Origin: Actinomycetota bacterium | Lineage (GTDB): Bacteria; Actinomycetota; Acidimicrobiia; IMCC26256; PALSA-610 | Assembly (NCBI GenBank): GCA_030839105.1 | Contig: JAUZEI010000157.1 | Location: 1 to 8,114 of the forward strand | Direction of reading: 5' to 3' | DNA: 8,114 nt | Shown: piece after piece, positions 1-5,672 of the stretch | Numbering within the stretch: the stretch's first letter is position 1 | Layout: every line of letters starts with the position of its first letter | The notes under the pieces: generated by a model | What the model was told of the DNA's origin: nothing | The model's database searches: none | The model's input: only the letters and a program-made list of their open reading frames with translations | Position numbers and translations under genes: made by a program

Positions 1-863
1 TCGAGTCCGGCATGCCGAAGCTGCGCATCGAAGAAGCTGCTGCCCGGCGTCAGGCGCGGGTCGACCGTGGTGAAGAAGTGATCGTCGGCGTCAACAAGTA
101 CCGGCTCGACAAGGAATCGGTCATCGACACGCGCACGATCGACAACACCGAAGTGCGACGCCAGCAGATCGTCCGGCTCGAGCGGATCAAGGCCGAGCGC
201 GATCCGCAAAAGGTCGAGGCCGCGCTCGCCGCATTGACCGAGGGCGCGAAGGGCGACGGCAACCTGCTCGCACTTTCGATCGAGGCATCTCGTGCCCGTG
301 CGACCGTTGGCGAGATCTCCGACGCGCTCGAGGCCGTCTTCGGTCGCTACCGGGCCAACATCCGTACCATCTCGGGCGTGTACGGAGGCGCCTACGCCGA
401 TGACGAAGAGTTCCAGCGGATCCGCAAGGAGGTCGAGGCCTTCGCGACCGAAGAGGGCCGACGACCGCGCATCCTCGTGGCGAAGCTCGGCCAAGACGGG
501 CACGACCGCGGCGCGAAGGTCATTGCGACCGCCTTCGCGGATCTGGGCTTCGACGTCGACATCGGTCCGCTGTTCCAGACACCGGAGGAAGCGGCGCGCG
601 AAGCAATCGAGAACGACGTGCACGTGGTCGGCATCTCGAGCCAGGCCGCGGGGCACAAGACGCTCGTCCCGCAACTCGTCGAGGCGTTGCGCGCCGAGGG
701 CGCGAATGAGATCGTCGTGGTAGTCGGAGGCGTGATTCCCGCGTCCGACTACGACTTCCTTCACGACGCAGGTGTCGCCGCGATCTTCGGTCCCGGCAGC
801 AACATCCCGAATGCCGCGTCCGAGATCTTGACCTTGGTGCGCCGACGCAACACGGCCGCGTGA
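1..863 (+). CDS. Methylmalonyl-CoA mutase large subunit, C-terminal part (5' end cut by window)
   Basis: This is the C-terminal part of the adenosylcobalamin-dependent mutase that interconverts (R)-methylmalonyl-CoA and succinyl-CoA in the cytoplasm. The frame is already open at the window edge (first full codon at position 3, reading E-S-G before the methionine at 12). The ATG at 12 is therefore internal, because the segment [19 protein letters not shown] is typical of the middle of these enzymes. The first part is the linker that follows the TIM-barrel catalytic domain. The cobalamin-binding domain starts near position 460. It shows the DxHxxG signature as DGHDRG, with the cobalt-ligating histidine codon at 501-503. 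The [10 protein letters not shown] and VVVVGGVIP segments of the B12 Rossmann fold follow. About 283 residues of an enzyme usually over 700 long are visible. The meaB gene directly downstream supports the identification. The large subunit has been called mutB, scpA or mcmA; the sequence does not decide between these names. Confidence 0.95.
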   Translation, partial: ESGMPKLRIEEAAARRQARVDRGEEVIVGVNKYRLDKESVIDTRTIDNTEVRRQQIVRLERIKAERDPQKVEAALAALTEGAKGDGNLLALSIEASRARATVGEISDALEAVFGRYRANIRTISGVYGGAYADDEEFQRIRKEVEAFATEEGRRPRILVAKLGQDGHDRGAKVIATAFADLGFDVDIGPLFQTPEEAAREAIENDVHVVGISSQAAGHKTLVPQLVEALRAEGANEIVVVVGGVIPASDYDFLHDAGVAAIFGPGSNIPNAASEILTLVRRRNTAA

Positions 864-876
864 CAATCTCGTTCTC

Positions 877-1842
877 ATGACTGCGCTTGCCGACGCGGTG
901 CGCGCCGGCGATCGTCGATGCCTCGCCCGCGCGATCACGCTGGTGGAGTCGACGCGCGCCGATCACCGCGAGGAAGCCGCCGCGCTCCTCGACGAGCTGC
1001 TTCCCGCGACGGGCGGGGCGACCCGGGTCGGGATCAGCGGCGCGCCGGGCGCGGGGAAGTCGACGTTCATCGAGGCGCTCGGGCTGCATCTCGTGGACGC
1101 CGGACACGAGGTGGCTGTACTCGCCGTCGACCCCTCGAGCACGCGCGGCGGCGGCTCGATCCTCGGTGACAAGACGCGCATGGAAGAGCTGTCGCGCTCC
1201 GCGCACGCGTACATCCGCCCTTCACCGTCGAAGGGCACGCTCGGCGGCGTTGCGCGGCGGACGCGCGAGGCGATGTTGGTGTGCGAGGCGACGGGTTTCG
1301 ACGTCGTGCTCGTGGAGACGGTCGGTGTCGGCCAATCCGAGGTCGCGGTCGCGGGCATGGTCGACCTGTTCCTTTTGCTGCTCGCACCGGGCGCGGGCGA
1401 CGACCTGCAGGGCGTGAAGCGCGGAATCGTCGAGCTGGCCGATCTCGTCGTGGTCAACAAGGCCGACGGCGCCCTCGCCGACCTCGCTCGCCATACCGCG
1501 GGTGACTATGGGAACGCGCTCCATTTGCTGCGACCGCGCACCGACGGTTGGTCGGCGCGCGTGCTCTCGTGCTCGGCGCTGATCGGTGAGGGAATCGGCG
1601 AGGTGTGGGCGGCCGTCGAAGAGTTCATGGAGTTGGCGCGCACGTCGGGCGGTCTCGTCGCTCGGCGCGGCGAGCAGGCGCGCGACTGGATGTGGTCGGA
1701 GGTCAGCGAGACGTTGCTCGAACGCCTCCGCGCCGATCCGCGGGTACGCGCCGACGTGAACGGACTCGAGGCCGAGGTCGTCCACGGCCGCACCTCACCG
1801 ACCGCCGCCGCCCGCCAGTTGCTCGAACGCCTCTCCGACTGA
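877..1842 (+). CDS. meaB: Methylmalonyl-CoA mutase-associated GTPase MeaB (ArgK/MMAA family)
   Basis: This is a G3E-class P-loop GTPase that gates cobalamin delivery to methylmalonyl-CoA mutase and protects it from inactivation; the human homologue is MMAA. The 321-residue product has the usual family length. It shows the Walker A motif GAPGAGKST at residues 55-63 and the switch region [18 protein letters not shown] at about 85-102. The segment ETVGVGQSE (147-155) follows, then the guanine-specificity motif NKAD at 194-197. The C-terminal helices correspond to the family's dimerisation arm. The ATG lies 13 bases after the mutase stop codon. No good Shine-Dalgarno sequence precedes it, so translational coupling to the mutase is likely. 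Older annotation as an arginine/ornithine transport kinase (ArgK) is a historical misnomer for this family. The gene ends just before a tandem hairpin repeat. Confidence 0.95.
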   Translation: MTALADAVRAGDRRCLARAITLVESTRADHREEAAALLDELLPATGGATRVGISGAPGAGKSTFIEALGLHLVDAGHEVAVLAVDPSSTRGGGSILGDKTRMEELSRSAHAYIRPSPSKGTLGGVARRTREAMLVCEATGFDVVLVETVGVGQSEVAVAGMVDLFLLLLAPGAGDDLQGVKRGIVELADLVVVNKADGALADLARHTAGDYGNALHLLRPRTDGWSARVLSCSALIGEGIGEVWAAVEEFMELARTSGGLVARRGEQARDWMWSEVSETLLERLRADPRVRADVNGLEAEVVHGRTSPTAAARQLLERLSD

Positions 1843-2143
1843 CCCGGCGCGATCCCTGCCAACTGTGGGCAGGAAAACCGGCGTGCGGCGCGCGAAACCC
1901 TGCCAACTGTGGGCAGGGAAACCGGCGCGTGGCGCACGAAATCCTGCCAACTGTGGGCAGGAAAACGGGCGAGGAAGTCGTCCTGGATCGAGGCCGACCA
2001 GGGTGGTCGGCGGCGAGTGCACCCCGACCCGGCAGCAGACCGCGCCGCCCGCAAAGCAGTCCGCCGTCGTCGCCTAATCGACGGGTAACAACCGCGGCGT
2101 GGCGCCGCCGGACCGTTGCGACGTCCTCGTCGCTCGTGCTCAT
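1703..2143 (-). CDS. Doubtful small ORF with a strong ribosome-binding site
   Basis: An ATG at 2143 (minus strand) is preceded by GGGAGG five bases upstream (plus positions 2149-2154), a very good Shine-Dalgarno sequence. The product begins [19 protein letters not shown]. The first 16 codons after the start end almost only in G or C, as in real genes here, but this bias then fades. The frame continues for 146 codons through the hairpin repeat and into antisense of the meaB 3' end, so the full ORF is unlikely to be a functional protein. It may be the remnant of a small gene whose 3' end was lost or replaced by the repeat, or a chance ORF. It shares the start ATGAGCACG with the small gene upstream of it. 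I do not recognise it. Confidence 0.2.
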   Translation of the reverse strand: MSTSDEDVATVRRRHAAVVTRRLGDDGGLLCGRRGLLPGRGALAADHPGRPRSRTTSSPVFLPTVGRISCATRRFPCPQLAGFRAPHAGFPAHSWQGSRRVSRRGVRATGGRRRSVRCGRGRPRPRVRSRRRVPADRRGGVRATSR

Positions 2144-2210
2144 CGTTTCCTCCCGGCCCGGATGCCGGGACGAGGAGGGGAGTGAGCGCCGACGCGGCGG
2201 TCGAGCGGTG
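1843..2210. other. Gene-poor interval between meaB and a small minus-strand gene
   Basis: This 368-base interval holds no recognisable conserved gene. Its first third is the 44-bp tandem hairpin repeat (listed separately). The rest, about 1972-2210, contains a doubtful minus-strand ORF starting at 2143 and a short hairpin, CCCGG-ATG-CCGGG, at 2157-2169. Several frames stay open across it because of high GC content. Those frames give arginine- and proline-rich translations and recurring peptides copied from the repeat, which argues against real proteins. I saw no tRNA-like or classical terminator structure (no T-tract after a stem). Confidence 0.6.
1854..1971. repeat. Tandem 44-bp repeat, 2.7 units, each with a hairpin
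   Basis: The core CCTGCCAACTGTGGGCAGG occurs at 1855-1873, 1899-1917 and 1943-1961, exactly 44 bases apart. Each core folds as CCTGCC/GGCAGG around a 7-base AACTGTG loop. The base pair just outside the stem is C-G in copy 2 (1898 with 1918) and T-A in copy 3 (1942 with 1962), a compensatory difference, while copy 1 has a C/A mismatch. The 25-base spacers are related too. They begin AAAACCGGCG or GAAACCGGCG, end GCGAAAC or ACGAAAT, and each has room for a second small stem (CGTGC/GCGCG at 1882-1894; CGTG/CACG at 1928-1938). The third spacer diverges after about ten bases. The array starts 11 bases after the meaB stop. It is probably an interspersed intergenic repeat family; its function is unknown. 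Confidence 0.9.
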
Positions 2211-2432
2211 CTAGCTGGCCTTGCGGATCGGCTCCGGTCGCTTCGGTTGCGGCGGGCGGGCCCGGCGGAGCACTTCGCGGGCCTGAGCGACCCCGAGAAG
2301 TCCAACTGACCGCGTGCGCTCGTCGAGCTGCCAGTCGGGTCGTCCGACCGAGGCCGTGGAACCGCCTGGGAGCAACCGCAGCTGACTGTCGCCGATCTCC
2401 GTTTCCTTGATCGTCCTACTCCGCGTGCTCAT
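2211..2432 (-). CDS. Small basic protein of unknown function (73 residues)
   Basis: This short ORF begins MSTRSRTIKETEIGDSQLRL and ends in a basic, proline-rich tail (RRARPPQPKRPEPIRKAS). It has GGAGGAG (plus positions 2444-2450) 11 bases upstream of the ATG, a strong though slightly distant ribosome-binding site. About 80% of its codons end in G or C, close to the neighbouring genes, which supports coding. No membrane segment, cysteine pair or known motif is visible. The tail rich in arginine, lysine and proline might bind nucleic acid or be disordered; that is a guess. It is transcribed divergently from iscS, with a 102-base shared upstream region, and is followed on the same strand by a doubtful second small ORF. 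I do not recognise the family. Confidence 0.55.
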   Translation of the reverse strand: MSTRSRTIKETEIGDSQLRLLPGGSTASVGRPDWQLDERTRSVGLLGVAQAREVLRRARPPQPKRPEPIRKAS

Positions 2433-2534
2433 GGTTGAAGTATCTCCTCCAGGTGTGACAACAACACCCGCGCCGCGTTACAACCCCGCGAACCCGAGGA
2501 CAACTTCCCGAACCGCCGGTCGTAGCCTGGTTGG
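2433..2534. promoter_or_regulatory. Divergent upstream region between the 73-residue gene and iscS
   Basis: This 102-base region must hold the promoters of both genes. It contains the GGAGGAG ribosome-binding site of the minus-strand gene (2444-2450) and a short inverted repeat GGTGT-7 bases-ACACC (2452-2468). ACAAC occurs at 2458, 2461, 2480 and 2500; the copies at 2458, 2480 and 2500 are 20-22 bases apart. The iscS -10 candidate lies at 2523. No sequence resembling a known IscR or SufR operator is evident to me. Confidence 0.4.
2523..2528 (+). promoter_or_regulatory. Putative -10 element of a leaderless iscS promoter
   Basis: TAGCCT fits the actinobacterial TANNNT -10 consensus and ends six bases before the GTG start of iscS at 2535. 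That spacing would place the first transcribed base at the start codon, the geometry of leaderless genes. No Shine-Dalgarno sequence precedes the GTG, which agrees with this. No convincing -35 hexamer is visible; GACAAC at 2499-2504 is the best candidate, with an 18-base spacer. The element was inferred from sequence alone. Confidence 0.5.
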
Positions 2535-3695
2535 GTGCCGGACAGCGTGTATCTCGACCATGCGGCTTCGACGCCGATGCGGCCCGAGGCGATCGCGGCG
2601 ATGGTCCCGTTCCTCGCAGAGCATCCGGGCAATCCCTCGGGCGCACACGGCGCCTCACGCGCGGCCAAGACCGCGCTGGAGGAAGCGCGTGAAAGCGTTG
2701 CCGCGCTCTGTGGTTGCACTCCGCACGAGATCGTGTTCACGGGCAGCGGCAGCGAGGCCGACAATCTCGCGATCAAGGGTGCGGCGTGGGCCGCGCGGGC
2801 GCGCGACGGGGGTCTCGACCGCATCGTCACCAGCGGGGTCGAGCACAAGGCCGTTCTCGGGGCGTGCGAGCGCCTGGAGCGTGAGGGATTTCGCGTGACG
2901 CGGGTCGGCGCGAGCACAGCGGGCATCGTCGATCTGGAAGCCCTCGCCGGCGCTGTCGACGAGCACACCGGGCTCGTCTCGGTGATGCTCGTCAACAACG
3001 AGACCGGAGTGCGCCAGCCCGTCGACGAGATCGCGTGCCTCGTACGGGAACGCGCGCCGGGCGCCGTCTTGCACACGGATGCGATCCAGGCGCCCCAGTG
3101 GATCGACTTCGCGCCGGTCGTCTCCGAGGTCCCGTTGGTCGCGCTCTCCGGGCACAAGTTCGGCGGCCCGAAGGGCGTCGGGGCATTGATCGTCCGCGAC
3201 GGCATCCCGCTCGTACCGCTCGTCGACGGCGGTGGTCACGAACGGGGCCTGCGGGCCGGGACGCAAAACGTCGCGGGGATCGTCGCGTTCGCCGCCGCGC
3301 TCCGGATCACTCACGATCGGCGAGCGGAGGAAACGGCGCGTATCGCTGTGCTGCGGGACGCGCTCGAGCGCGGATTCGCAGATCAGATACCGGGATTCGC
3401 GGTGAACGGCACGCCGGACGCCCGGGTCGCGGGCATCCTGCACTGCACCTTCGACGACGTCGAAGCCGAGACGCTGTTGGTCGCCCTCGATCAGCAGGGA
3501 GTCATGGCCGCATCGGGTTCGGCCTGCAGCTCCGGCGCGGTGGATCCATCGCACGTGCTGCTGAGCATGGGCATGCCCCGTCGCCGCGCGTTGTCGTCGG
3601 TCCGGTTCTCGCTCGGCTACGCGTCGACGGGCAACGATGTCGATGCCGCGCTGGCCATCGTTCCCGAAGTGGTCGCCAAGCTGAGGGCCGGCTGA
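2535..3695 (+). CDS. iscS: Cysteine desulfurase, IscS/NifS family
   Basis: This is a pyridoxal-phosphate enzyme that takes sulfur from cysteine as an enzyme-bound persulfide and passes it to iron-sulfur cluster assembly and tRNA thiolation. The 386-residue product starts with GTG and at once shows the family N-terminus YLDHAASTP. The catalytic histidine lies in GVEHK (H104). The cofactor-binding lysine lies in SGHKFGGPKG (K208). The active-site cysteine lies in SGSACSSG (C331). The SGSACSSG loop and the following PSHVLLSMG segment place it with the NifS/IscS group of class V aminotransferase-fold enzymes rather than with SufS. The stop codon overlaps the mnmA start by one base, so the main physiological partner is probably MnmA. 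No iscU, iscA or iscR is visible in this window. An upstream TAGCCT suggests leaderless transcription. Confidence 0.95.
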   Translation: MPDSVYLDHAASTPMRPEAIAAMVPFLAEHPGNPSGAHGASRAAKTALEEARESVAALCGCTPHEIVFTGSGSEADNLAIKGAAWAARARDGGLDRIVTSGVEHKAVLGACERLEREGFRVTRVGASTAGIVDLEALAGAVDEHTGLVSVMLVNNETGVRQPVDEIACLVRERAPGAVLHTDAIQAPQWIDFAPVVSEVPLVALSGHKFGGPKGVGALIVRDGIPLVPLVDGGGHERGLRAGTQNVAGIVAFAAALRITHDRRAEETARIAVLRDALERGFADQIPGFAVNGTPDARVAGILHCTFDDVEAETLLVALDQQGVMAASGSACSSGAVDPSHVLLSMGMPRRRALSSVRFSLGYASTGNDVDAALAIVPEVVAKLRAG

Positions 3696-4717
3696 TGGCT
3701 CGGGTCATGGTGATGATGAGCGGCGGTGTCGACTCGTCGGTGGCCGCGGCGTTGCTGTTGGACGCGGGCCACGACGTCACGGGCGTGACACTGAAGCTGT
3801 GGGGCGGCGAGAGCGACAGCGGCTGTTGCAGCGTCTCCGACGTCGAGGACGCGCGTCGGGTCGCCGCGCAGCTCGGGATCCCGCACTACGTCTTCAACTT
3901 CTCCGACGACTTCGATGCCAACGTCGTTGCGCCCTACGTCGACGCCTACGCGTCAGGCGAAACGCCGAATCCGTGCGTCGAATGCAATCGCACCATGAAG
4001 TTCGGGCACGTGCTCGAACGCGCGCGCCGCCTCGACTACGACTTCGTCGCAACGGGCCACCACGCCCGCATCGTCGAGACCGCCGCGGGTCCGGCACTGG
4101 CGCGCGGCGCGGATCCGGCGAAGGACCAGTCGTACGTGCTCTACATGCTCGGTCCGGACGAGCTCGCGTGCACGCTGCTCCCGGTGGGAGAATTGACGAA
4201 GTCCGAGGTGCGCGATCGCGCGCGCGACCTGCGCCTGCGCACCGCCGACAAGCGCGAGAGCATGGACGTGTGCTTCATCAAGCGCGGCGGGCGCGAGGCG
4301 TTCCTCAGCGCCCGCATCGAGCGTCGTTCGGGCCCGATCGTGGACCAGCACGGTGAGGTCGTCGGCGCGCACGACGGGATCGACTCCTTCACGATCGGAC
4401 AACGACGCGGGCTCGGCGTCGCAGTCGGCGAACGACGCTATGTGACCGACATCGCGGCCGGCACCGCCACCGTCACCGTCGGTCCGCCCGTCGCCCTGCT
4501 GCAGGATCGTCTGCGACTGCGCGACGTGCGCTGGACGCAACCCCCACGGCGGCGGCCGATCTCCGTGCAGTTCCGGGCGCACGGAACCCCGGCGCCCGCG
4601 ACGGTCGATGGTGACGAAGTGGTGTTCGCCTCGCCGCAGCCGCGCGTCGCGCCGGGCCAGGTCGTCGCGTTCTACGACGGCGACGTGTGCTGCGGCGGCG
4701 GCCTCGTCGCGGAATGA
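3695..4717 (+). CDS. mnmA: tRNA-specific 2-thiouridylase MnmA (TrmU)
   Basis: This cytoplasmic ATP-dependent enzyme puts the 2-thio group on U34 of tRNAs for Lys, Glu and Gln. The start chosen is the ATG at 3695, which overlaps the iscS stop (TGATG). It has GAGGG at 3683-3687, seven bases upstream, and places the P-loop at the N-terminus as the family requires. The 340-residue product shows the PP-loop SGGVDSS at residues 9-15, GCCS at 43-46, the catalytic cysteine in NPCVECN (C97, with C94 nearby), GHHAR, and KDQSYVLY. The second catalytic cysteine is in DVCFI (C193). FTIGQRRGLG and the C-terminal beta-barrel follow. It is slightly shorter than the E. coli enzyme (about 370 residues). IscS made from the same transcript would supply the sulfur. 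The stop codon lies inside a 13-bp tandem repeat. Confidence 0.96.
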   Translation: MARVMVMMSGGVDSSVAAALLLDAGHDVTGVTLKLWGGESDSGCCSVSDVEDARRVAAQLGIPHYVFNFSDDFDANVVAPYVDAYASGETPNPCVECNRTMKFGHVLERARRLDYDFVATGHHARIVETAAGPALARGADPAKDQSYVLYMLGPDELACTLLPVGELTKSEVRDRARDLRLRTADKRESMDVCFIKRGGREAFLSARIERRSGPIVDQHGEVVGAHDGIDSFTIGQRRGLGVAVGERRYVTDIAAGTATVTVGPPVALLQDRLRLRDVRWTQPPRRRPISVQFRAHGTPAPATVDGDEVVFASPQPRVAPGQVVAFYDGDVCCGGGLVAE

Positions 4718-4742
4718 CGAAGCGGAGTGACGAAGCGGAGTG
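4715..4742 (+). repeat. Tandem 13-bp repeat carrying the mnmA stop codon
   Basis: TGACGAAGCGGAG occurs at 4715-4727 and again at 4728-4740, followed by TG(A) of a third start. The first TGA is the mnmA stop. Because the period is 13, the three TGAs (4715, 4728, 4741) fall in all three forward frames. The second copy can fold as CGGAG-TGAT-CTCCG (4736-4749) in the 35-base gap between the convergent mnmA and membrane-protein genes. There is no T-tract, so a classical terminator is not supported. The same 14-mer, GACGAAGCGGAGTG, recurs inverted at 5624-5637 on the far side of the membrane-protein gene. Confidence 0.9.
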
Positions 4743-4752
4743 ATCTCCGGAG

Positions 4753-5619
4753 TCAGGCGACCTTGATCCGGCGGGTGCGCGCCTGAGCGAGGGCGGCGTC
4801 GGCACGGACGACCGCAACCGCAACCCGGTTCGGCTCGACGACCTCGGAATTGCCGCGCCCGCGCCGGCGTCCGAATTCCACCGGCTCGGACAGGTCGAGC
4901 ACGATCCCGCCGGCGAGCGTCCCCAACCGGAGGTCGAGTGCCTCCTCGCCGAGTGCGGCCGACGTCGTGCGCCGGGCGGACGCGATGTGGTCGCGCGGGA
5001 CGAGCACCGGTTCGGTGAGCGTCAGCGGATCGGCGATCGCGATGCCGGCCGGGACGAGCACGAACCAGCGACACGAAAGTGGGTGCAGCGAACGCACCAC
5101 CAACGCCGCGAGAGGTATGCCGACGAGCGTCGCGAGCACGCCGACGAGGGTGCGACCGTCGGCGAGAAGCAACGGTCCGGTCGTTGCGCCGAGCCCCGCG
5201 GCCAGCACGGCGACAGGGATGGGGCCGAGTAACAACGGCATCGGCACGCGCAACGTGAAGCGTTTTTCGTCACCGTACGCGAGTGCGTTGGCGGTGGCGG
5301 CCGCCACCGGTGCGGAGAGCGCGAACACTGCGGCAAAGCCGCTTCCCGCCAGCGCGAGCACGGCCGACGCGGCGCCGGTCGACGTGACCGACAACATCGC
5401 GACCACGAATGCACACGGCGCGACGATGCGCAACAGGGTGAGAGCCCACGGTCGCGGCGCGAACAAGCCGAACAGCCCGACTGCCCACAACGCCCAGAGA
5501 ATGAGCTCGGCGGTGCGCGCCGGGGGACTGGACCAACTGTCGGTTGCGGCACTCAGCGCGGTTCCCGTCGTGACGGGGAGGAGCGCCCAGATGACGCGGG
5601 TGCACCACAGCCAGATCAA
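4753..5619 (-). CDS. Multi-pass membrane protein of unknown function
   Basis: The 288-residue product has several hydrophobic segments at about residues 3-25, 38-54, 58-78, 85-108, 128-152 and 157-175. A soluble C-terminal region of about 110 residues follows. That region contains the hydrophobic run RWFVLVPAGIAIADPLTLTEPV and a basic end, so it may be a cytosolic beta-rich domain. The start is a TTG at 5619, the only initiator available between the in-frame stop upstream and the first membrane segment. GGAG (plus positions 5626-5629) lies six bases before it. No enzymatic motif is visible and I do not name a family. It runs convergent to mnmA (35-base gap) and divergent from the MetE-like gene. 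Copies of a 14-bp motif bracket it, and its ribosome-binding site lies within the inverted copy. Its base composition resembles its neighbours. Confidence 0.8.
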   Translation of the reverse strand: MIWLWCTRVIWALLPVTTGTALSAATDSWSSPPARTAELILWALWAVGLFGLFAPRPWALTLLRIVAPCAFVVAMLSVTSTGAASAVLALAGSGFAAVFALSAPVAAATANALAYGDEKRFTLRVPMPLLLGPIPVAVLAAGLGATTGPLLLADGRTLVGVLATLVGIPLAALVVRSLHPLSCRWFVLVPAGIAIADPLTLTEPVLVPRDHIASARRTTSAALGEEALDLRLGTLAGGIVLDLSEPVEFGRRRGRGNSEVVEPNRVAVAVVRADAALAQARTRRIKVA

Positions 5620-5623
5620 CGTG

Positions 5624-5637
5624 CACTCCGCTTCGTC
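5624..5637 (-). repeat. Inverted copy of the 14-bp motif, holding a ribosome-binding site
   Basis: CACTCCGCTTCGTC is the exact reverse complement of GACGAAGCGGAGTG, found at 4716-4729 and 4729-4742. On the minus strand its GGAG lies six bases before the TTG start of the membrane-protein gene and is the best ribosome-binding site there. Flanking bases differ from the left copies, so the conserved unit is about 14 bases. Confidence 0.85.
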
Positions 5638-5656
5638 GAGTGTGCCGGGGTCGACC

Positions 5657-5663
5657 TATCCTA
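5657..5663. promoter_or_regulatory. Putative symmetric -10 element shared by two divergent genes
   Basis: TATCCTA reads TATCCT on the plus strand and TAGGAT (within TAGGATA) on the minus strand; both fit TANNNT. On the plus strand it ends 10 bases before the ATG at 5673, giving a near-leaderless transcript. On the minus strand it would start a transcript near 5651 with a leader of about 30 bases that includes the GGAG ribosome-binding site of the membrane-protein gene. The divergent gap is only 53 bases, which leaves little room for two separate promoters. No clear -35 is seen on either side. Confidence 0.45.
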
Positions 5664-5672
5664 CGAATCTTC

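Noticed and set aside
12..14. ATG at 12 as the start of a short B12-binding protein.
   Set aside because: The frame is open to the window edge and the preceding residues match the mutase interior, so the gene is cut by the window.
1854..1918. Intrinsic terminator of meaB.
   Set aside because: The stems are followed by A-runs, not T-runs, on the plus strand. Factor-independent termination is not supported, although the hairpins could still define or protect an mRNA 3' end.
1854..1971. CRISPR array.
   Set aside because: The spacers are similar to each other rather than unique, only three repeats are present and no cas gene is visible.
1795..2022. Minus-strand frames with a recurring peptide such as FPAHSWQGF or FLPTVGR.
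   Set aside because: The recurrence is the 44-bp DNA repeat read in shifting frames (44 is not a multiple of three), not a protein repeat.
2157..2169. Hairpin CCCGG-ATG-CCGGG as a regulatory stem before the doubtful small ORF.
   Set aside because: Five base pairs in GC-rich DNA are common by chance, and no further support is visible.
1605..2309. 234-codon plus-strand frame spanning the meaB end, the repeat and the gap.
   Set aside because: It overlaps meaB out of frame, is extremely arginine-rich and includes translated repeat units.
3035..3694. Long N-terminal extension of mnmA in the same frame.
   Set aside because: It overlaps iscS entirely, is arginine-rich, and the MnmA P-loop must be near the N-terminus; the ATG at 3695 has a ribosome-binding site.
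3953..5074. 373-codon minus-strand frame opposite mnmA and the membrane-protein gene end.
   Set aside because: It is antisense to mnmA, shows biased low-complexity composition and has no motif.
5640..5672. Upstream GTG at 5640 as start of the MetE-like gene.
   Set aside because: It would place the -10 candidate and 11 unlikely residues inside the protein; the ATG at 5673 begins directly before the family-like N-terminus.
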